From Alteromonas lipotrueae (GTDB lineage Bacteria; Pseudomonadota; Gammaproteobacteria; Enterobacterales; Alteromonadaceae), in the NCBI RefSeq assembly GCF_019249215.1, contig NZ_JAESDI010000009.1, positions 62,001 to 126,000 on the forward strand: a stretch of DNA of 64,000 bases. Reading direction: 5' to 3'. Below, piece after piece: positions 46,855 to 55,758 of the stretch (position 1 is its first letter; each line of letters starts with the position of its first letter). The translations under genes were made by a program, and so were the position numbers. Under the pieces are notes generated by a model. That model ran no database searches. It saw only the letters and a list, made by a program, of their open reading frames with translations, and was not told the origin of the DNA.

Positions 46855-47514
46855 TTATACCGCTTTTCGCAAATAGACGTTGTAAATCATTGCTATCAAT
46901 AGGCATACGCCAGCTGGCGCAATAAGCGAAAAGAACTGAAACATGCCAAACAGAATTGCCCCCGCTGTGCCACCAAAAATGAAACCGGTAATAATTAACA
47001 AGAATAGCTTGGCTTTTCTGGTATCTAGCTTTTCCCCTCGGCACAGGGCCCCAAGCATAATGCCTAAATCGGTGAAAATACCAGTAACATGAGTGGTGCG
47101 AATAATAGCCCCGCTATAGGTTGTAGCTAACGCATTTTGAAGCCCACAAGCCGCTGAGGCAAAAAAATGCCCAATAAACTGTTCGTTATACAAAAACGCC
47201 AACGCAATAAGCAATAAAAGTGCTTCTATCACAAGGGCAGTATCGTAATGCCGGCCAAGTTTCAATGTAAAACCATGCAGTAAGAAGCCAGCAATGGAAG
47301 CGCCTGCAAGAAAGGAAAGCAAAACCCCTACAAGATGAAATGCATTTTGCAGAGACCCTTGGTAAACACCAGTACCTAGCAGGGTTGCAGTACCCGATAG
47401 ATGCGAGACAGATTGATGGTCAAACCCAAGTAGTCCAATCGCATTCACATACCCAGCCACCAGCGCCAAGATAAATGCGCCGAACTCTACCCACTTAGGA
47501 AGCTGAGAAATCAT
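46855..47514 (-). CDS. YoaK family (DUF1275) membrane protein
   Basis: 219 residues with six hydrophobic segments. DUF1275 signatures are LVAGYVNAIGLLGF (about 18-31), VSHLSGTATLLG (about 35-46), FFASAACGLQNALATTYSGAIIRTTHVTG (about 117-145) and ITGFIFGGTAGAILF. Function is unknown; probably an inner-membrane transporter or channel-like protein. Confidence 0.9.
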   Translation of the reverse strand: MISQLPKWVEFGAFILALVAGYVNAIGLLGFDHQSVSHLSGTATLLGTGVYQGSLQNAFHLVGVLLSFLAGASIAGFLLHGFTLKLGRHYDTALVIEALLLLIALAFLYNEQFIGHFFASAACGLQNALATTYSGAIIRTTHVTGIFTDLGIMLGALCRGEKLDTRKAKLFLLIITGFIFGGTAGAILFGMFQFFSLIAPAGVCLLIAMIYNVYLRKAV

Positions 47515-47647
47515 AATCCCTCGTCGTGTTACTACTCAGATTAGGCTAGGATACTCGCTAGTAGAGAAAGTCAAACTGACCGACATCAATAAAACTGCCA
47601 AAATAAATTTTTTATCAGCAACAATGACATAGCTTAAACCACATAGA

Positions 47648-48121
47648 CTAACGCAGTAACAAGTCACCTTGTACAGGAACATATTTGCTGGCAGCCTTTA
47701 TAAGAGAAACCGAAGTGAGTTCTTGAACGCCGTACACTTCCACCTCTTTACCTTTATCAACAAGCTTACTGGCCAATATATCGAAATCACCATCTCCTGT
47801 AGCAAACACAATGGTGTCAGCGAGATCAGCATACTCCATAGCGTCAATCGTTATACCCACATCCCAATCGCCTTTCGCTGAACCATCTGCTCGCTGAATG
47901 AAAGGTTTTAACTTAACTTCAAAGCCAATACCACGGAGTATATTTTGAAACTCTCGCTGTTTTGTGTCGCCTCGCTCAATAGCATACGCCACTGCTTTCA
48001 CCACGTTTCTACCTTCGGTAGCCAAGCGCCAAAATTGATTGTAATCAAAATTGCACTTATGAATTTGTCGCGTGGTGTAGTAAATATTTTGCACGTCGAC
48101 GAAAAGCGCAACGTTATCCAT
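47648..48121 (-). CDS. NYN domain protein, LabA/DUF88-like
   Basis: Predicted PIN-like nuclease of 157 residues. It begins MDNVALFVDVQNIYYTTRQI, with the metal-binding DVQN motif at 9-12. ARGDTK-type spacing appears as ERGDTKQREFQNILRGIGFEV (about 50-70). The acidic run GDWDVGITIDAMEYADLADTIVFATGDGDFDILASKL (about 84-120) supplies the remaining acids. It probably cuts RNA; the target is unknown. A cluster partner is not seen. Confidence 0.88.
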   Translation of the reverse strand: MDNVALFVDVQNIYYTTRQIHKCNFDYNQFWRLATEGRNVVKAVAYAIERGDTKQREFQNILRGIGFEVKLKPFIQRADGSAKGDWDVGITIDAMEYADLADTIVFATGDGDFDILASKLVDKGKEVEVYGVQELTSVSLIKAASKYVPVQGDLLLR

Positions 48122-48171
48122 GGTTAGTCCTTTTTGATGTTGTTTGTTAGCTTGCCTATTACACGAGTAGA

Positions 48172-48390
48172 TTAGCTAAATGTACGAATATATAACGCTT
48201 CTACTTTGTCTCTCGCCCACTGAGTTTTGCGCAAAAACTTAAGCGAAGATTTCACAGAAGGGTCGTTGTTAAAACAGTTCACCCTAATTTCAGAGTACAA
48301 GCCTTCCCATTGATAATGTTCAACGAGACGAACAAGAATTTTTTCAAGGGTAAGCCCGTGAAGAGGATTATTTGGCTGCTGTTGGTTCAT
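48172..48390 (-). CDS. VF530 family DNA-binding-like protein (DUF2132)
   Basis: 72 residues from ATG 48390 ([19 protein letters not shown]). The whole protein matches the VF530 family: [40 protein letters not shown] and [20 protein letters not shown]. The family was structurally described as a small helical fold suggested to bind DNA; its role is not known. A TTG eight codons upstream was rejected because the family starts at this ATG. Confidence 0.88.
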   Translation of the reverse strand: MNQQQPNNPLHGLTLEKILVRLVEHYQWEGLYSEIRVNCFNNDPSVKSSLKFLRKTQWARDKVEALYIRTFS

Positions 48391-48549
48391 AATGCTAATT
48401 CCGAATAGAAACAAATACGTATCGCGATTAACCAGCTCGCTAGTACGTTGATTTTGTTATTTTAACAGAGTATGTTGGCATTCCCTTCGAAAAATTCGAA
48501 GTAACTAGCGTAAGCATATATATAAAACCGATAAAACAAGGAAAGTTGT

Positions 48550-48951
48550 ATGAGTAACAACATCAATGATGACCATGACGTCAGCAAAGAAAATGAAAGT
48601 ATTCAAGAATATTGGGGTATGCCACTTAACACCTATTGCATGCTTATTCACCTTAGCCAGTTAACCAGTATTATAGTGCCTGGTTTAGGGTTAATCCTGC
48701 CCATCGTTATGTGGGCTGTGAATAAAGATAAGCACCAAGATATTGATATGCATGGAAAGGTCACCGTTAATTGGTTAATCAGCTTATTTGTTTACTCGCT
48801 TATTTGTGGCCTGCTCACGTTAATCATTATTGGTATGTTTGGATTAGTGATCCTTGCTATTTTGAACTTCATTTTCGCTATTGTTGCCGCGATAAAAGCC
48901 AACAAGGGCGAATTATGGGTGTACCCACTTAGCATTAGGTTTATTAAATAA
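48550..48951 (+). CDS. DUF4870 membrane protein
   Basis: 133 residues with three hydrophobic segments (about 30-62, 76-101, 103-118). MLIHLSQLTSIIVPGLGLILPIVMW and DKHQDIDMHGKVTVNWLISLFVY are DUF4870 signatures. Function unknown. The N-terminal 20 residues are acidic. RBS AAGGAAAG precedes the ATG. Confidence 0.88.
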   Translation: MSNNINDDHDVSKENESIQEYWGMPLNTYCMLIHLSQLTSIIVPGLGLILPIVMWAVNKDKHQDIDMHGKVTVNWLISLFVYSLICGLLTLIIIGMFGLVILAILNFIFAIVAAIKANKGELWVYPLSIRFIK

Positions 48952-49004
48952 CGTATGAACATGTTCCATAAGCCTTGCTTCTGATTCTTGTGTGAGTCTT
49001 CTAA

Positions 49005-49505
49005 ATGAGCCCTTTGATAACAATTAAGCAAGACGACCTTAGCAGCGGCGACGTTATCGCCCTGCTAGAAGAGCACTTAAAAGACATGTACGCCACGTCT
49101 CCCCCAGAAAGCGTGCATGCCTTAGATGTTAAGGCGTTGAAGTCGCCTAACATTACCTTTTTTAGTGCATGGGAAGGCGAACTATTAGCCGGATGCGTAG
49201 CCATCAGAAAGCTCAGTAACACTGAAGCAGAATTAAAATCTATGCGTACCAGCGCCATGTTTCGTAAGAAAGGTATAGCAAGTCAATTGCTTACCTTCGT
49301 AATTGAATTCGCTGCAGCAAACGGTTACCAAACGTTAAGCCTGGAAACGGGCACGCAAGACTATTTCAACGCCGCCCGGCGGTTATATTCAAAACATGGT
49401 TTTAAGGCCTGTGACCCTTTCGGGGAATATCAGCTTGATCCCAATAGCCACTTTATGACCAAGCTGATATTCCCCGAAAGGGCCCCTGTAATTAGAAAAC
49501 AATAA
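49005..49505 (+). CDS. GNAT N-acetyltransferase
   Basis: 166 residues. The acetyl-CoA loop is RKKGIASQLL (about 88-97) in a standard GNAT fold: EAELKSMRTSAMFRKKG (beta4 to helix), LSLETGTQDYFNAARRLYSKHGF and CDPFGEYQLDPNSHFMTKLI. Family members normally end at about FMTK-L, so the last ten residues (from PERAP) are extra. The gene's 3' end contains a perfect 23-bp inverted repeat, and the extra residues are encoded partly by its second arm. Substrate unknown; PaiA-like and YitI-like enzymes share the C-terminus. Confidence 0.9.
   Translation: MSPLITIKQDDLSSGDVIALLEEHLKDMYATSPPESVHALDVKALKSPNITFFSAWEGELLAGCVAIRKLSNTEAELKSMRTSAMFRKKGIASQLLTFVIEFAAANGYQTLSLETGTQDYFNAARRLYSKHGFKACDPFGEYQLDPNSHFMTKLIFPERAPVIRKQ
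49415..49482. repeat. Perfect 23-bp inverted repeat within the GNAT gene
   Basis: Arms at 49415-49437 and 49460-49482 are exact reverse complements (left arm begins CCCTTTCGGGG, right arm ends CCCCGAAAGGG), separated by 22 bases. The left arm encodes conserved GNAT residues; the right arm covers the end of the normal protein and the C-terminal extension. No T-run follows. Confidence 0.95.
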
Positions 49506-49613
49506 AGCCCGCTACTTCAGTATCCTTTCCTATCCTTTGCTGATTTCAAAGACATACAACAGCAAGCCCCTGAAGTGGAAGCACAAGCCGACAAGCGTAT
49601 CGAAAAAACATAA
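49506..49613 (+). pseudogene. Possible coding remnant in frame after the GNAT stop
   Basis: After the TAA, the same frame stays open for 35 more codons before TAA at 49611. The last part reads like protein (DIQQQAPEVEAQADKRIEKT), rich in Gln, Glu and Ala. It has no start or RBS. It may be the tail of a lost gene or chance. Confidence 0.3.
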
Positions 49614-49688
49614 CAATTTGTTTGCATTGCATATCCCTGCTATTCCCGCCAAAATGCCAATATAACATCCAACTGAAATGTCTGTATT

Positions 49689-51119
49689 TTGACCACGCTA
49701 TCGCTACACCACTACCAAGTAAAACTAGATAACAACTTCACCACCCCTGCCTTTACTTTTACCGTTAATCAAGGTGAGCATGTATTAATTGCTGGGCGAA
49801 ACCGTGCAGGAAAATCCTTGCTTATGGCAGCATTAGCCGGTCGCGGAAAGCCGCTTGCTGGTACACGCTCATTGAATGTATCGGTTGCTGAAGTCAGCGT
49901 AGCCGTTCAGCACGCGATGATTCTTGAAGAAAAACAAAAAGACAGTGCAGATCTTCTCGATATTGTGGCTGAGCCTACCTTAGTGCACGAGCTTTTAAGC
50001 AAAGCAAATTCTGACTATCAACAACACAGCGCGTATAAAATCTTATCAACCGCCTTGCAGGTTGCCCATTTACTCAATACGGCCTTTCTTTCACTGTCTA
50101 CCGGTGAAACACGCAAAGTCCTCTTGTTACTAGCTTGGGTGAGCAATGCCGACGTAATTTTAGTTGACGAACCTTTTGAAGGGCTAGATAAAGACGCACG
50201 GGCACGTTTCAACACCTTCTTAAGCCAACAAACACAGTCCACCTTAGTGATTACCGCAAATACAGTGCGCGACGTGCCGAATGTGGCATGTAAGTTAGTC
50301 TTGGTTGAGGCATTACAAATTGTATCGTGTAGCGACGACCGCTTGGCACCTGAAGCGTTAGTTAACCATTTATCGTCGTGGTTCAGTTTAAGTACGGCTG
50401 AACCAACATTGCCACCTAGCACCGAAACGTCTAAAACCTTTGCCAAAGACGAGCCGTTAATTGCGCTTCGAAATGGGTTTGTTAAGTACGATGACAACAC
50501 CGTATTCAAAGATTTAGATTTTATGGTTTACCCGGACCAGCATTGGCAAATTTCTGGGCCCAACGGATCTGGAAAAACCTGCTTGCTAACCATGATTACA
50601 GGCGATAACCCTCACTGCTACACCAATGATTTAACCTTGTTTGGTATAAAGCGAGGGTCTGGGGAAAGTATATGGGATATCAAACAACACATTGGCATTA
50701 TGTCAAACGCACTGCACATGCAGTACCGGGTAAATTGCAGCGCTCACAATGTAGTGACCTCTGGCTTTTACGATAGCATCGGACTTTATACCATGCCGAC
50801 CAATGCTGAAAATGCGATTGCCGATGCATGGCTTAATATAATAGGCTTTACCGATAACAAACACACACCGTTCAACAGCCTTTCTTTTGGTGAACAGCGA
50901 TTATTACTTATTGTTCGCGCCATGGTGAAGCACCCTGTGGTGTTAATACTTGATGAGCCTTGTAATGGGTTAGATGATATAAATCGCACCAATGTGCTGG
51001 CATTAATAAAGCTTTTAGCAGCATCGAACCACACCACCCTGCTTTATGTTACTCACATAGCCGATGAGGCGATTGAGGGTATTGATAACGTGCTTGATAT
51101 GCGAGATTACCAAGGATAA
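49689..51119 (+). CDS. modF: ModF-like twin ABC ATPase
   Basis: Two fused ABC ATPase domains, 476 residues. The first Walker A is GRNRAGKS (about 36-43), with an LSTGETRK signature and ILVDEPFEGLD Walker B. The second is GPNGSGKT (about 296-303), LSFGEQRLLL and LILDEPCNGLD. No membrane domain, as in E. coli ModF, whose role is uncertain (linked to molybdate genes by location). The first signature has Thr for the usual Gly/Ser and its Walker A replaces the consensus NGSG with NRAG; activity may be altered. The start is taken as TTG 49689 for lack of any in-frame ATG. Confidence 0.86.
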   Translation: MTTLSLHHYQVKLDNNFTTPAFTFTVNQGEHVLIAGRNRAGKSLLMAALAGRGKPLAGTRSLNVSVAEVSVAVQHAMILEEKQKDSADLLDIVAEPTLVHELLSKANSDYQQHSAYKILSTALQVAHLLNTAFLSLSTGETRKVLLLLAWVSNADVILVDEPFEGLDKDARARFNTFLSQQTQSTLVITANTVRDVPNVACKLVLVEALQIVSCSDDRLAPEALVNHLSSWFSLSTAEPTLPPSTETSKTFAKDEPLIALRNGFVKYDDNTVFKDLDFMVYPDQHWQISGPNGSGKTCLLTMITGDNPHCYTNDLTLFGIKRGSGESIWDIKQHIGIMSNALHMQYRVNCSAHNVVTSGFYDSIGLYTMPTNAENAIADAWLNIIGFTDNKHTPFNSLSFGEQRLLLIVRAMVKHPVVLILDEPCNGLDDINRTNVLALIKLLAASNHTTLLYVTHIADEAIEGIDNVLDMRDYQG

Positions 51120-51226
51120 CTGCCTTATATGTATTTGATTCTCGTGAAGCGGTTTCCGTATGTCGCTTTGTGGATAAGGATTTTGTGGATACGGCTTCCA
51201 TGAAACGGTTTGCGCGTTTATCAATG

Positions 51227-51257
51227 AAAAGCCCAGCTTCTAGCTGGGCTTTTTGTT
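51227..51257. terminator. Bidirectional terminator between modF and DUF1244 gene
   Basis: AAAAGCCCAGCT with AGCTGGGCTTTTT around a TCT(A) loop: a strong stem with A-run and T-run on either side. Confidence 0.9.
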
Positions 51258-51550
51258 TATTTTTTGTGGCGTGCTGCTAGTTTTTCTAGCTGCTCATCAC
51301 TGGCCGGTAGTTGGTGGTTTTCTTTCCACTCGGAATACGGCATTTTGTACACGACTTCTCGAGCAGCATCGTAATCAATGTCTTCACCTTGCTCTGCAGC
51401 GGCAGACGAATACCACTTAGCAAGACAGTTGCGACAGAAATCAGCCAGAATCATTAGGTCGATGTTTTGTGCGTCTTTGTTCGCGTCTAAATGATCGACC
51501 AAACGTCGAAACACAGCCGCTTCAATTTCGGTTTGCGTTTGCTTTTCCAT
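51257..51550 (-). CDS. DUF1244 protein
   Basis: 97 residues from ATG 51550, chosen for AAGGAG at 7 bases upstream; a longer reading frame would run through the pnp terminator. It contains FRRLVDHLDANKDAQNIDLM and the family hallmark CRNCLAKWY (about 47-55). The DUF1244 structure is a helical bundle thought to bind metal; function unknown. It lies downstream of pnp, separated by a terminator. Confidence 0.87.
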   Translation of the reverse strand: MEKQTQTEIEAAVFRRLVDHLDANKDAQNIDLMILADFCRNCLAKWYSSAAAEQGEDIDYDAAREVVYKMPYSEWKENHQLPASDEQLEKLAARHKK

Positions 51551-51571
51551 GTTGCTCCTTTCTTTAAAAAC

Positions 51572-51597
51572 AAAAAAGGGAGCTAAGCTCCCTTTTC
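51572..51597 (-). terminator. Rho-independent terminator after pnp (minus strand)
   Basis: Near-perfect palindrome AAAAGGGAGCT/AGCTCCCTTTT; read on the minus strand the hairpin is followed by a T-rich run. It lies directly in front of the DUF1244 ribosome site. Confidence 0.8.
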
Positions 51598-51683
51598 TAA
51601 TTTTTCTTACATTTGTCTTCAATTTGCATCTGGCTATAACGTTAGGGCAAAACCTTCGCTATAGCTCATTAGCAAATAAAACC

Positions 51684-53795
51684 TTACTCTGCGTCGTCAG
51701 ACTTAGGAGCAGGCTTTTCAAGTAACTCTTTAATGCTTAGACGTACACGGTTTTGACGGTCAATTTCCATCACTTTCACGTCAATCATCGCACCTTCAGT
51801 AAGGTAGTCAGTTACTTTGTTAACACGCTCGTGAGCGATTTGAGAAATATGTACAAGGCCTTCTTTACCTGGTAATACTTCAACAAACGCACCGAAATCT
51901 ACGATACGGGTAATCTTACCGTGGTAAGTTTTGCCCACTTCGATTTCAGCGGTAACTTGCTCAATCTTGCTGATAGCAATATCGGCTTTCGCACGCTCAG
52001 TTGCGAAGATTTTGATAGTACCATCATCTTCGATTTCGATGTTGGTATCAGATTCTTCAGTAATTGAACGAATCATTGCGCCGCCTTTACCGATAACGTC
52101 GCGGATCTTGTCCTGATCGACTTTAACAGTGTAAATGCGTGGAGCAAATTCGCTAAGCTCTTCGCGATGACCGCCAATAGCTTCGTCCATTACGTTAAGA
52201 ATATGCAAACGTGCTTCTTTTGCCTGTTTAAGGGCAATTTGCATGATTTCTTTAGTAATACCTTCAATTTTGATATCCATCTGCAATGCAGTGATACCAC
52301 CGGTAGTACCGGCAACTTTGAAGTCCATGTCACCAAGGTGATCTTCATCACCAAGGATGTCTGAAAGTACAACGAAGTTTTCGTCGCTTTTCACTAGACC
52401 CATTGCAATACCAGCAACTGAAGCTTTAATTGGTACACCTGCATCCATAAGCGCAAGTGAAGTACCACATACAGAGGCCATTGAAGATGAACCATTTGAT
52501 TCTGTAATTTCAGAAACGATACGTACTACGTACGGAAATTCTTCTTCGCTTGGCATTACTGCTTGAATACCGCGCTTCGCCAAACGACCGTGACCAATTT
52601 CACGACGCTTAGGAGAACCAATCATACCGGTTTCACCAACACAGTATGGAGGGAAGTTATAATGAAGCATGAAGCGGCTGTCACGACGGCCTTGAAGCTC
52701 GTCAATCATCTGCGCGTCACGTTCTGTACCTAGCGTAGCAGCAACGATTGCTTGAGTTTCACCACGAGTGAAAACAGCAGAACCGTGAGTACGTGGTAAA
52801 ATGCCCGTTGCAACGTCTAGTGCACGAATCATCTTAGGATCACGACCGTCAATGCGAGGCTCGCCAGCAAGGATGCGTGAACGCACTACGTCAGACTCAA
52901 GATCATGAAGAAGGTTTGATACTTCTTTCTTATCTTGGGTCTCGTCTTCAGCAAGAATAGCATCACGTGCTTTTTCAGTTGCAGCAGTAACTGCGTCTTT
53001 ACGCGCAAGCTTGTCAGAGATTTGGTAAGCAGCAACCATTTCAGCTTCAGCTAATGCTTTCACTTTATCTTTAAGAGTTGTGTTTTCTGCTTCTGGTTTC
53101 CAGTCCCACTTGTCGATACTAACGTTAGCAGCAAATTCTTTAACTGCTGTTACTACCGTTTGTAGTTGCTCGTGACCGAACATTACTGCACCAAGCATAA
53201 CGTCTTCAGAAAGCACATCAGCTTCTGACTCAACCATTAATACTGCGCCTTCAGTACCAGCAACAACAAGATCTAAATCGCTGTCAGCTTGTTCTTCAAC
53301 ACGGGTATTTAGAATGTATTCGCCGTCAGTGTAACCAACGCGCGCTGCACCAATTGGACCATTAAATGGAATACCAGAAATGGCTAGTGCTGCTGAAGTA
53401 CCAATCATAGAGATGATATCAGTTGGAATATCTGGGTTAGCAGACATTACCGTGATAACAACTTGTACTTCGTTTTTAAACCCTTCAGGGAATAATGGAC
53501 GGATTGGACGGTCAATCAAACGCGCTGTAAGGGTTTCGCCTTCAGAAGGGCGACCTTCACGTTTGAAGAAACCACCAGGGATTTTACCCGCAGCATATGT
53601 TTTTTCTTGATAGTTTACTGTTAGTGGGAAGAAATCTTGATCTGCTTTCGCTTCTTTCTTACCTACAACGGTAACTAATACAGCGGTGTCATCCATACTT
53701 GCCATGACGGCTGCTGTGGCCTGACGAGCGATAACGCCCGTTTCTAGTGTTACAGTATGCTGTCCATACTGAAATGATTTAGTAATAGGAGTCAC
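51684..53795 (-). CDS. pnp: Polyribonucleotide nucleotidyltransferase (PNPase)
   Basis: 3'-to-5' phosphorolytic exoribonuclease of 703 residues and a degradosome partner. Two RNase PH domains (GEGETL-type [22 protein letters not shown] at about 85-103; [16 protein letters not shown] at about 345-360) surround a helical linker. The KH domain has [12 protein letters not shown] (about 561-572) and the S1 domain [29 protein letters not shown] (about 625-653). GTG start with AAAGGAC 5 bases before it. rpsO, normally immediately upstream, is absent; an HNH gene is divergent instead. Confidence 0.97.
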   Translation of the reverse strand: MTPITKSFQYGQHTVTLETGVIARQATAAVMASMDDTAVLVTVVGKKEAKADQDFFPLTVNYQEKTYAAGKIPGGFFKREGRPSEGETLTARLIDRPIRPLFPEGFKNEVQVVITVMSANPDIPTDIISMIGTSAALAISGIPFNGPIGAARVGYTDGEYILNTRVEEQADSDLDLVVAGTEGAVLMVESEADVLSEDVMLGAVMFGHEQLQTVVTAVKEFAANVSIDKWDWKPEAENTTLKDKVKALAEAEMVAAYQISDKLARKDAVTAATEKARDAILAEDETQDKKEVSNLLHDLESDVVRSRILAGEPRIDGRDPKMIRALDVATGILPRTHGSAVFTRGETQAIVAATLGTERDAQMIDELQGRRDSRFMLHYNFPPYCVGETGMIGSPKRREIGHGRLAKRGIQAVMPSEEEFPYVVRIVSEITESNGSSSMASVCGTSLALMDAGVPIKASVAGIAMGLVKSDENFVVLSDILGDEDHLGDMDFKVAGTTGGITALQMDIKIEGITKEIMQIALKQAKEARLHILNVMDEAIGGHREELSEFAPRIYTVKVDQDKIRDVIGKGGAMIRSITEESDTNIEIEDDGTIKIFATERAKADIAISKIEQVTAEIEVGKTYHGKITRIVDFGAFVEVLPGKEGLVHISQIAHERVNKVTDYLTEGAMIDVKVMEIDRQNRVRLSIKELLEKPAPKSDDAE

Positions 53796-54131
53796 TATTT
53801 GTCCTTTAATTTCAATCTTATTTATCGCTTATAATCGCGGTGCATAGTATAGCGATGAACTAACGCTAATACCATTAACAAATTTTCTATTCGTAGAATT
53901 CGTTGCGGTTTGTGGCAATTTCGTCCACATCACGTATTCACTGTGATTAACCCACTACACAATGTAGTTCACATTGAACAAATAAGCGCACAAATACTCA
54001 CCGCAACGTAAATATCACCATAACCAGATGAATTTTGTATTAATACGCTCAAATTGTATGTATTTTCATCATAATGACATAAAACCTCGTATGCTATAAC
54101 TAAACCTACACGGTGCGCTAAGGGGAATGCA
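53796..54131. other. Intergenic region between pnp and HNH gene
   Basis: About 336 bases. No rpsO-like frame was found. TATACT and TTATAA boxes near 53840-53860 on the minus strand may be the pnp promoter. Much of the rest is A+T-rich without clear hairpins. Confidence 0.5.
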
Positions 54132-54692
54132 ATGCTAGTACTCAGACTAAATAAAGCTGGCATGCCACAGGAATGGATCCATGTTGAGCAAGCTGCAAAA
54201 CTCTATTGTCAGGAAAAGGTATTATTCGAATTAGGCAGTGATGCTGTTACGCTTAAAGGTGGCTGGGATCACCATGGCCATCAAAGTCAGTTAACGTTAT
54301 CGAGTATTATTGCTTGCGATGGCAAAGTCACAGATTTAAGCGGAAAAATAGCGTTAACCAATCGGTATCTGTTTAGGCGTGATAATTACTTATGCCTTTA
54401 CTGCGGCCAACGCTTCTCACCTAGCCTGTTAACCCGTGATCATATTATTCCACGCTCACGGGGTGGCAAAGATAGCTGGACTAATGTGGCAACGTCTTGT
54501 CAGCGCTGTAACCATGCTAAAGCGGCCAAAACCCCTGAGGAAGCGGGCATGCCTTTGCTTGCTGTACCCTTCAGGCCAAACGTTTATGAAAGGTTCTATT
54601 TAGTGAACCGACGAATATTGGCTGACCAAATGGAATTTTTAAAAGGCCACTTTACCGATAAGCGAGATTGGCACTTAAACGGTTTCCCCTAG
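54132..54692 (+). CDS. HNH endonuclease family protein
   Basis: 186 residues. The HNH/zinc core is CLYCGQRFSPSLLTRDHIIPRSRGG (about 94-118), then NVATSCQRCNHAKAAKTPEEAGM, giving two CxxC pairs around DHIIPRSRGG. The N-terminal 80 residues are not a recognised domain. Members of this family are common as orphan genes in bacteria; DNA cutting is inferred. Its 3' end overlaps the convergent MscS gene by 18 bp. Confidence 0.88.
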   Translation: MLVLRLNKAGMPQEWIHVEQAAKLYCQEKVLFELGSDAVTLKGGWDHHGHQSQLTLSSIIACDGKVTDLSGKIALTNRYLFRRDNYLCLYCGQRFSPSLLTRDHIIPRSRGGKDSWTNVATSCQRCNHAKAAKTPEEAGMPLLAVPFRPNVYERFYLVNRRILADQMEFLKGHFTDKRDWHLNGFP

Positions 54693-55580
54693 CGATTGAG
54701 AGCTAGACGAAGTGTTTGGCGGACAGGCACTTTTTTCTAGCGCCTCAAACCACAGGCTTAGCCAATCTGAACACATTTTGTGTTCAAGTTCGTGTGCCTC
54801 TGCTGTCGGGCAAAACAAACTAACTTTCACGACTACCTTAGCCAGTTCATTGGTTTTAATTTCAACTTCAGGGTCAATTTGAATAAAGTCTTGTTCTAAG
54901 TGACGCTCAATAAGGCCTTTATACCGTTCTGCTACATCACGAAAGTATTCACAGTGCGCTTGTGCACTGGCCCTAAATGCTGGTAATAAGCTGTACGCAT
55001 TTACCGTCGGCTCGTTCACAATATTAAAAGAGTGCAATTTATAACGACGTAAGAAGTTTAAATTACGCACTGTCTGAGTAACTAACTGACTATTAGGCAC
55101 ATATACGTGCTTACCGGTATAATTGAAGGTTTCAGGGTCAACTTCTAATAAGGCGGTTTTTGCCCAATCCATTTCTACCACTTCCCCGATGACGTTATTC
55201 ATCTGGATCCAATCCCCTACCCTAAATGGCCGTGCGCCTAGGTAGTAAATGAAGCCCATAAAGCATTGAATAAATTCGCGGGTAGCTAACACAATAGCCA
55301 CCATGAAAGCGGCAATTGAAATGGCAAGGTTCTGAATTTCAGATGACCACACCATCATCAGCAGCACAATAATGAATGCATTACCTAGCTGCTCTAAAAT
55401 ATTAATCTGGTTACGTCGATCTTCCCCTTTGCGCGAGCTCCGACGCTTAATAAGGCGAAGGGTACCCTTCTTGAAAAAGTGGAGTAATACCACTAAAAAG
55501 AGCGAGGCCAATAGCTTGTAATCCAACACAAATTGAACAAGGTTATGCCACATTTGTGTTGGGTCTATCGCTATTTCCAT
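54675..55580 (-). CDS. Small mechanosensitive channel, MscS family
   Basis: 301 residues. Two to three N-terminal hydrophobic segments (about 16-35, 67-82, 85-110) precede the MscS pore and beta domain: GFIYYLGARPFRVGDWIQMNNVIGEVVEM (about 114-142), DPETFNYTGKHVYVPNSQLV (about 152-171). An unusually short N-terminus relative to classic MscS (286 with TM1-3) and a C-terminal acidic tail. It releases solutes on hypo-osmotic shock. It lies upstream of the proline operon, which would fit osmotic adaptation, but a terminator separates them. Confidence 0.88.
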   Translation of the reverse strand: MEIAIDPTQMWHNLVQFVLDYKLLASLFLVVLLHFFKKGTLRLIKRRSSRKGEDRRNQINILEQLGNAFIIVLLMMVWSSEIQNLAISIAAFMVAIVLATREFIQCFMGFIYYLGARPFRVGDWIQMNNVIGEVVEMDWAKTALLEVDPETFNYTGKHVYVPNSQLVTQTVRNLNFLRRYKLHSFNIVNEPTVNAYSLLPAFRASAQAHCEYFRDVAERYKGLIERHLEQDFIQIDPEVEIKTNELAKVVVKVSLFCPTAEAHELEHKMCSDWLSLWFEALEKSACPPNTSSSSQSLGETV

Positions 55581-55612
55581 GTAGATGCTCCAGTTAACCG
55601 TTTGATAGAAAA

Positions 55613-55644
55613 TAAAAAAAGCGCTGTAAATACAGCGCCTTTAT
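55613..55644 (-). terminator. Terminator after proA (minus strand)
   Basis: GCGCTGTA/TACAGCGC hairpin; on the minus strand it is followed by a run of seven T. It separates proA from the MscS gene. Confidence 0.85.
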
Positions 55645-55758
55645 TATGAAGCATGCTATTGATGGGCACAATGCCGACCAGTGGGATTATTCCCATTCAA
55701 AGGCCGGGATTTTATGCTTACGTTGAACGAAGCTATTTCGTGTTAGTTTGCTAGTCGC

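Noticed and set aside
53969-54163. A 64-codon minus-strand frame upstream of pnp, considered as rpsO
   Set aside because: The translation has no S15 motif and overlaps the HNH gene start, so rpsO is not here.
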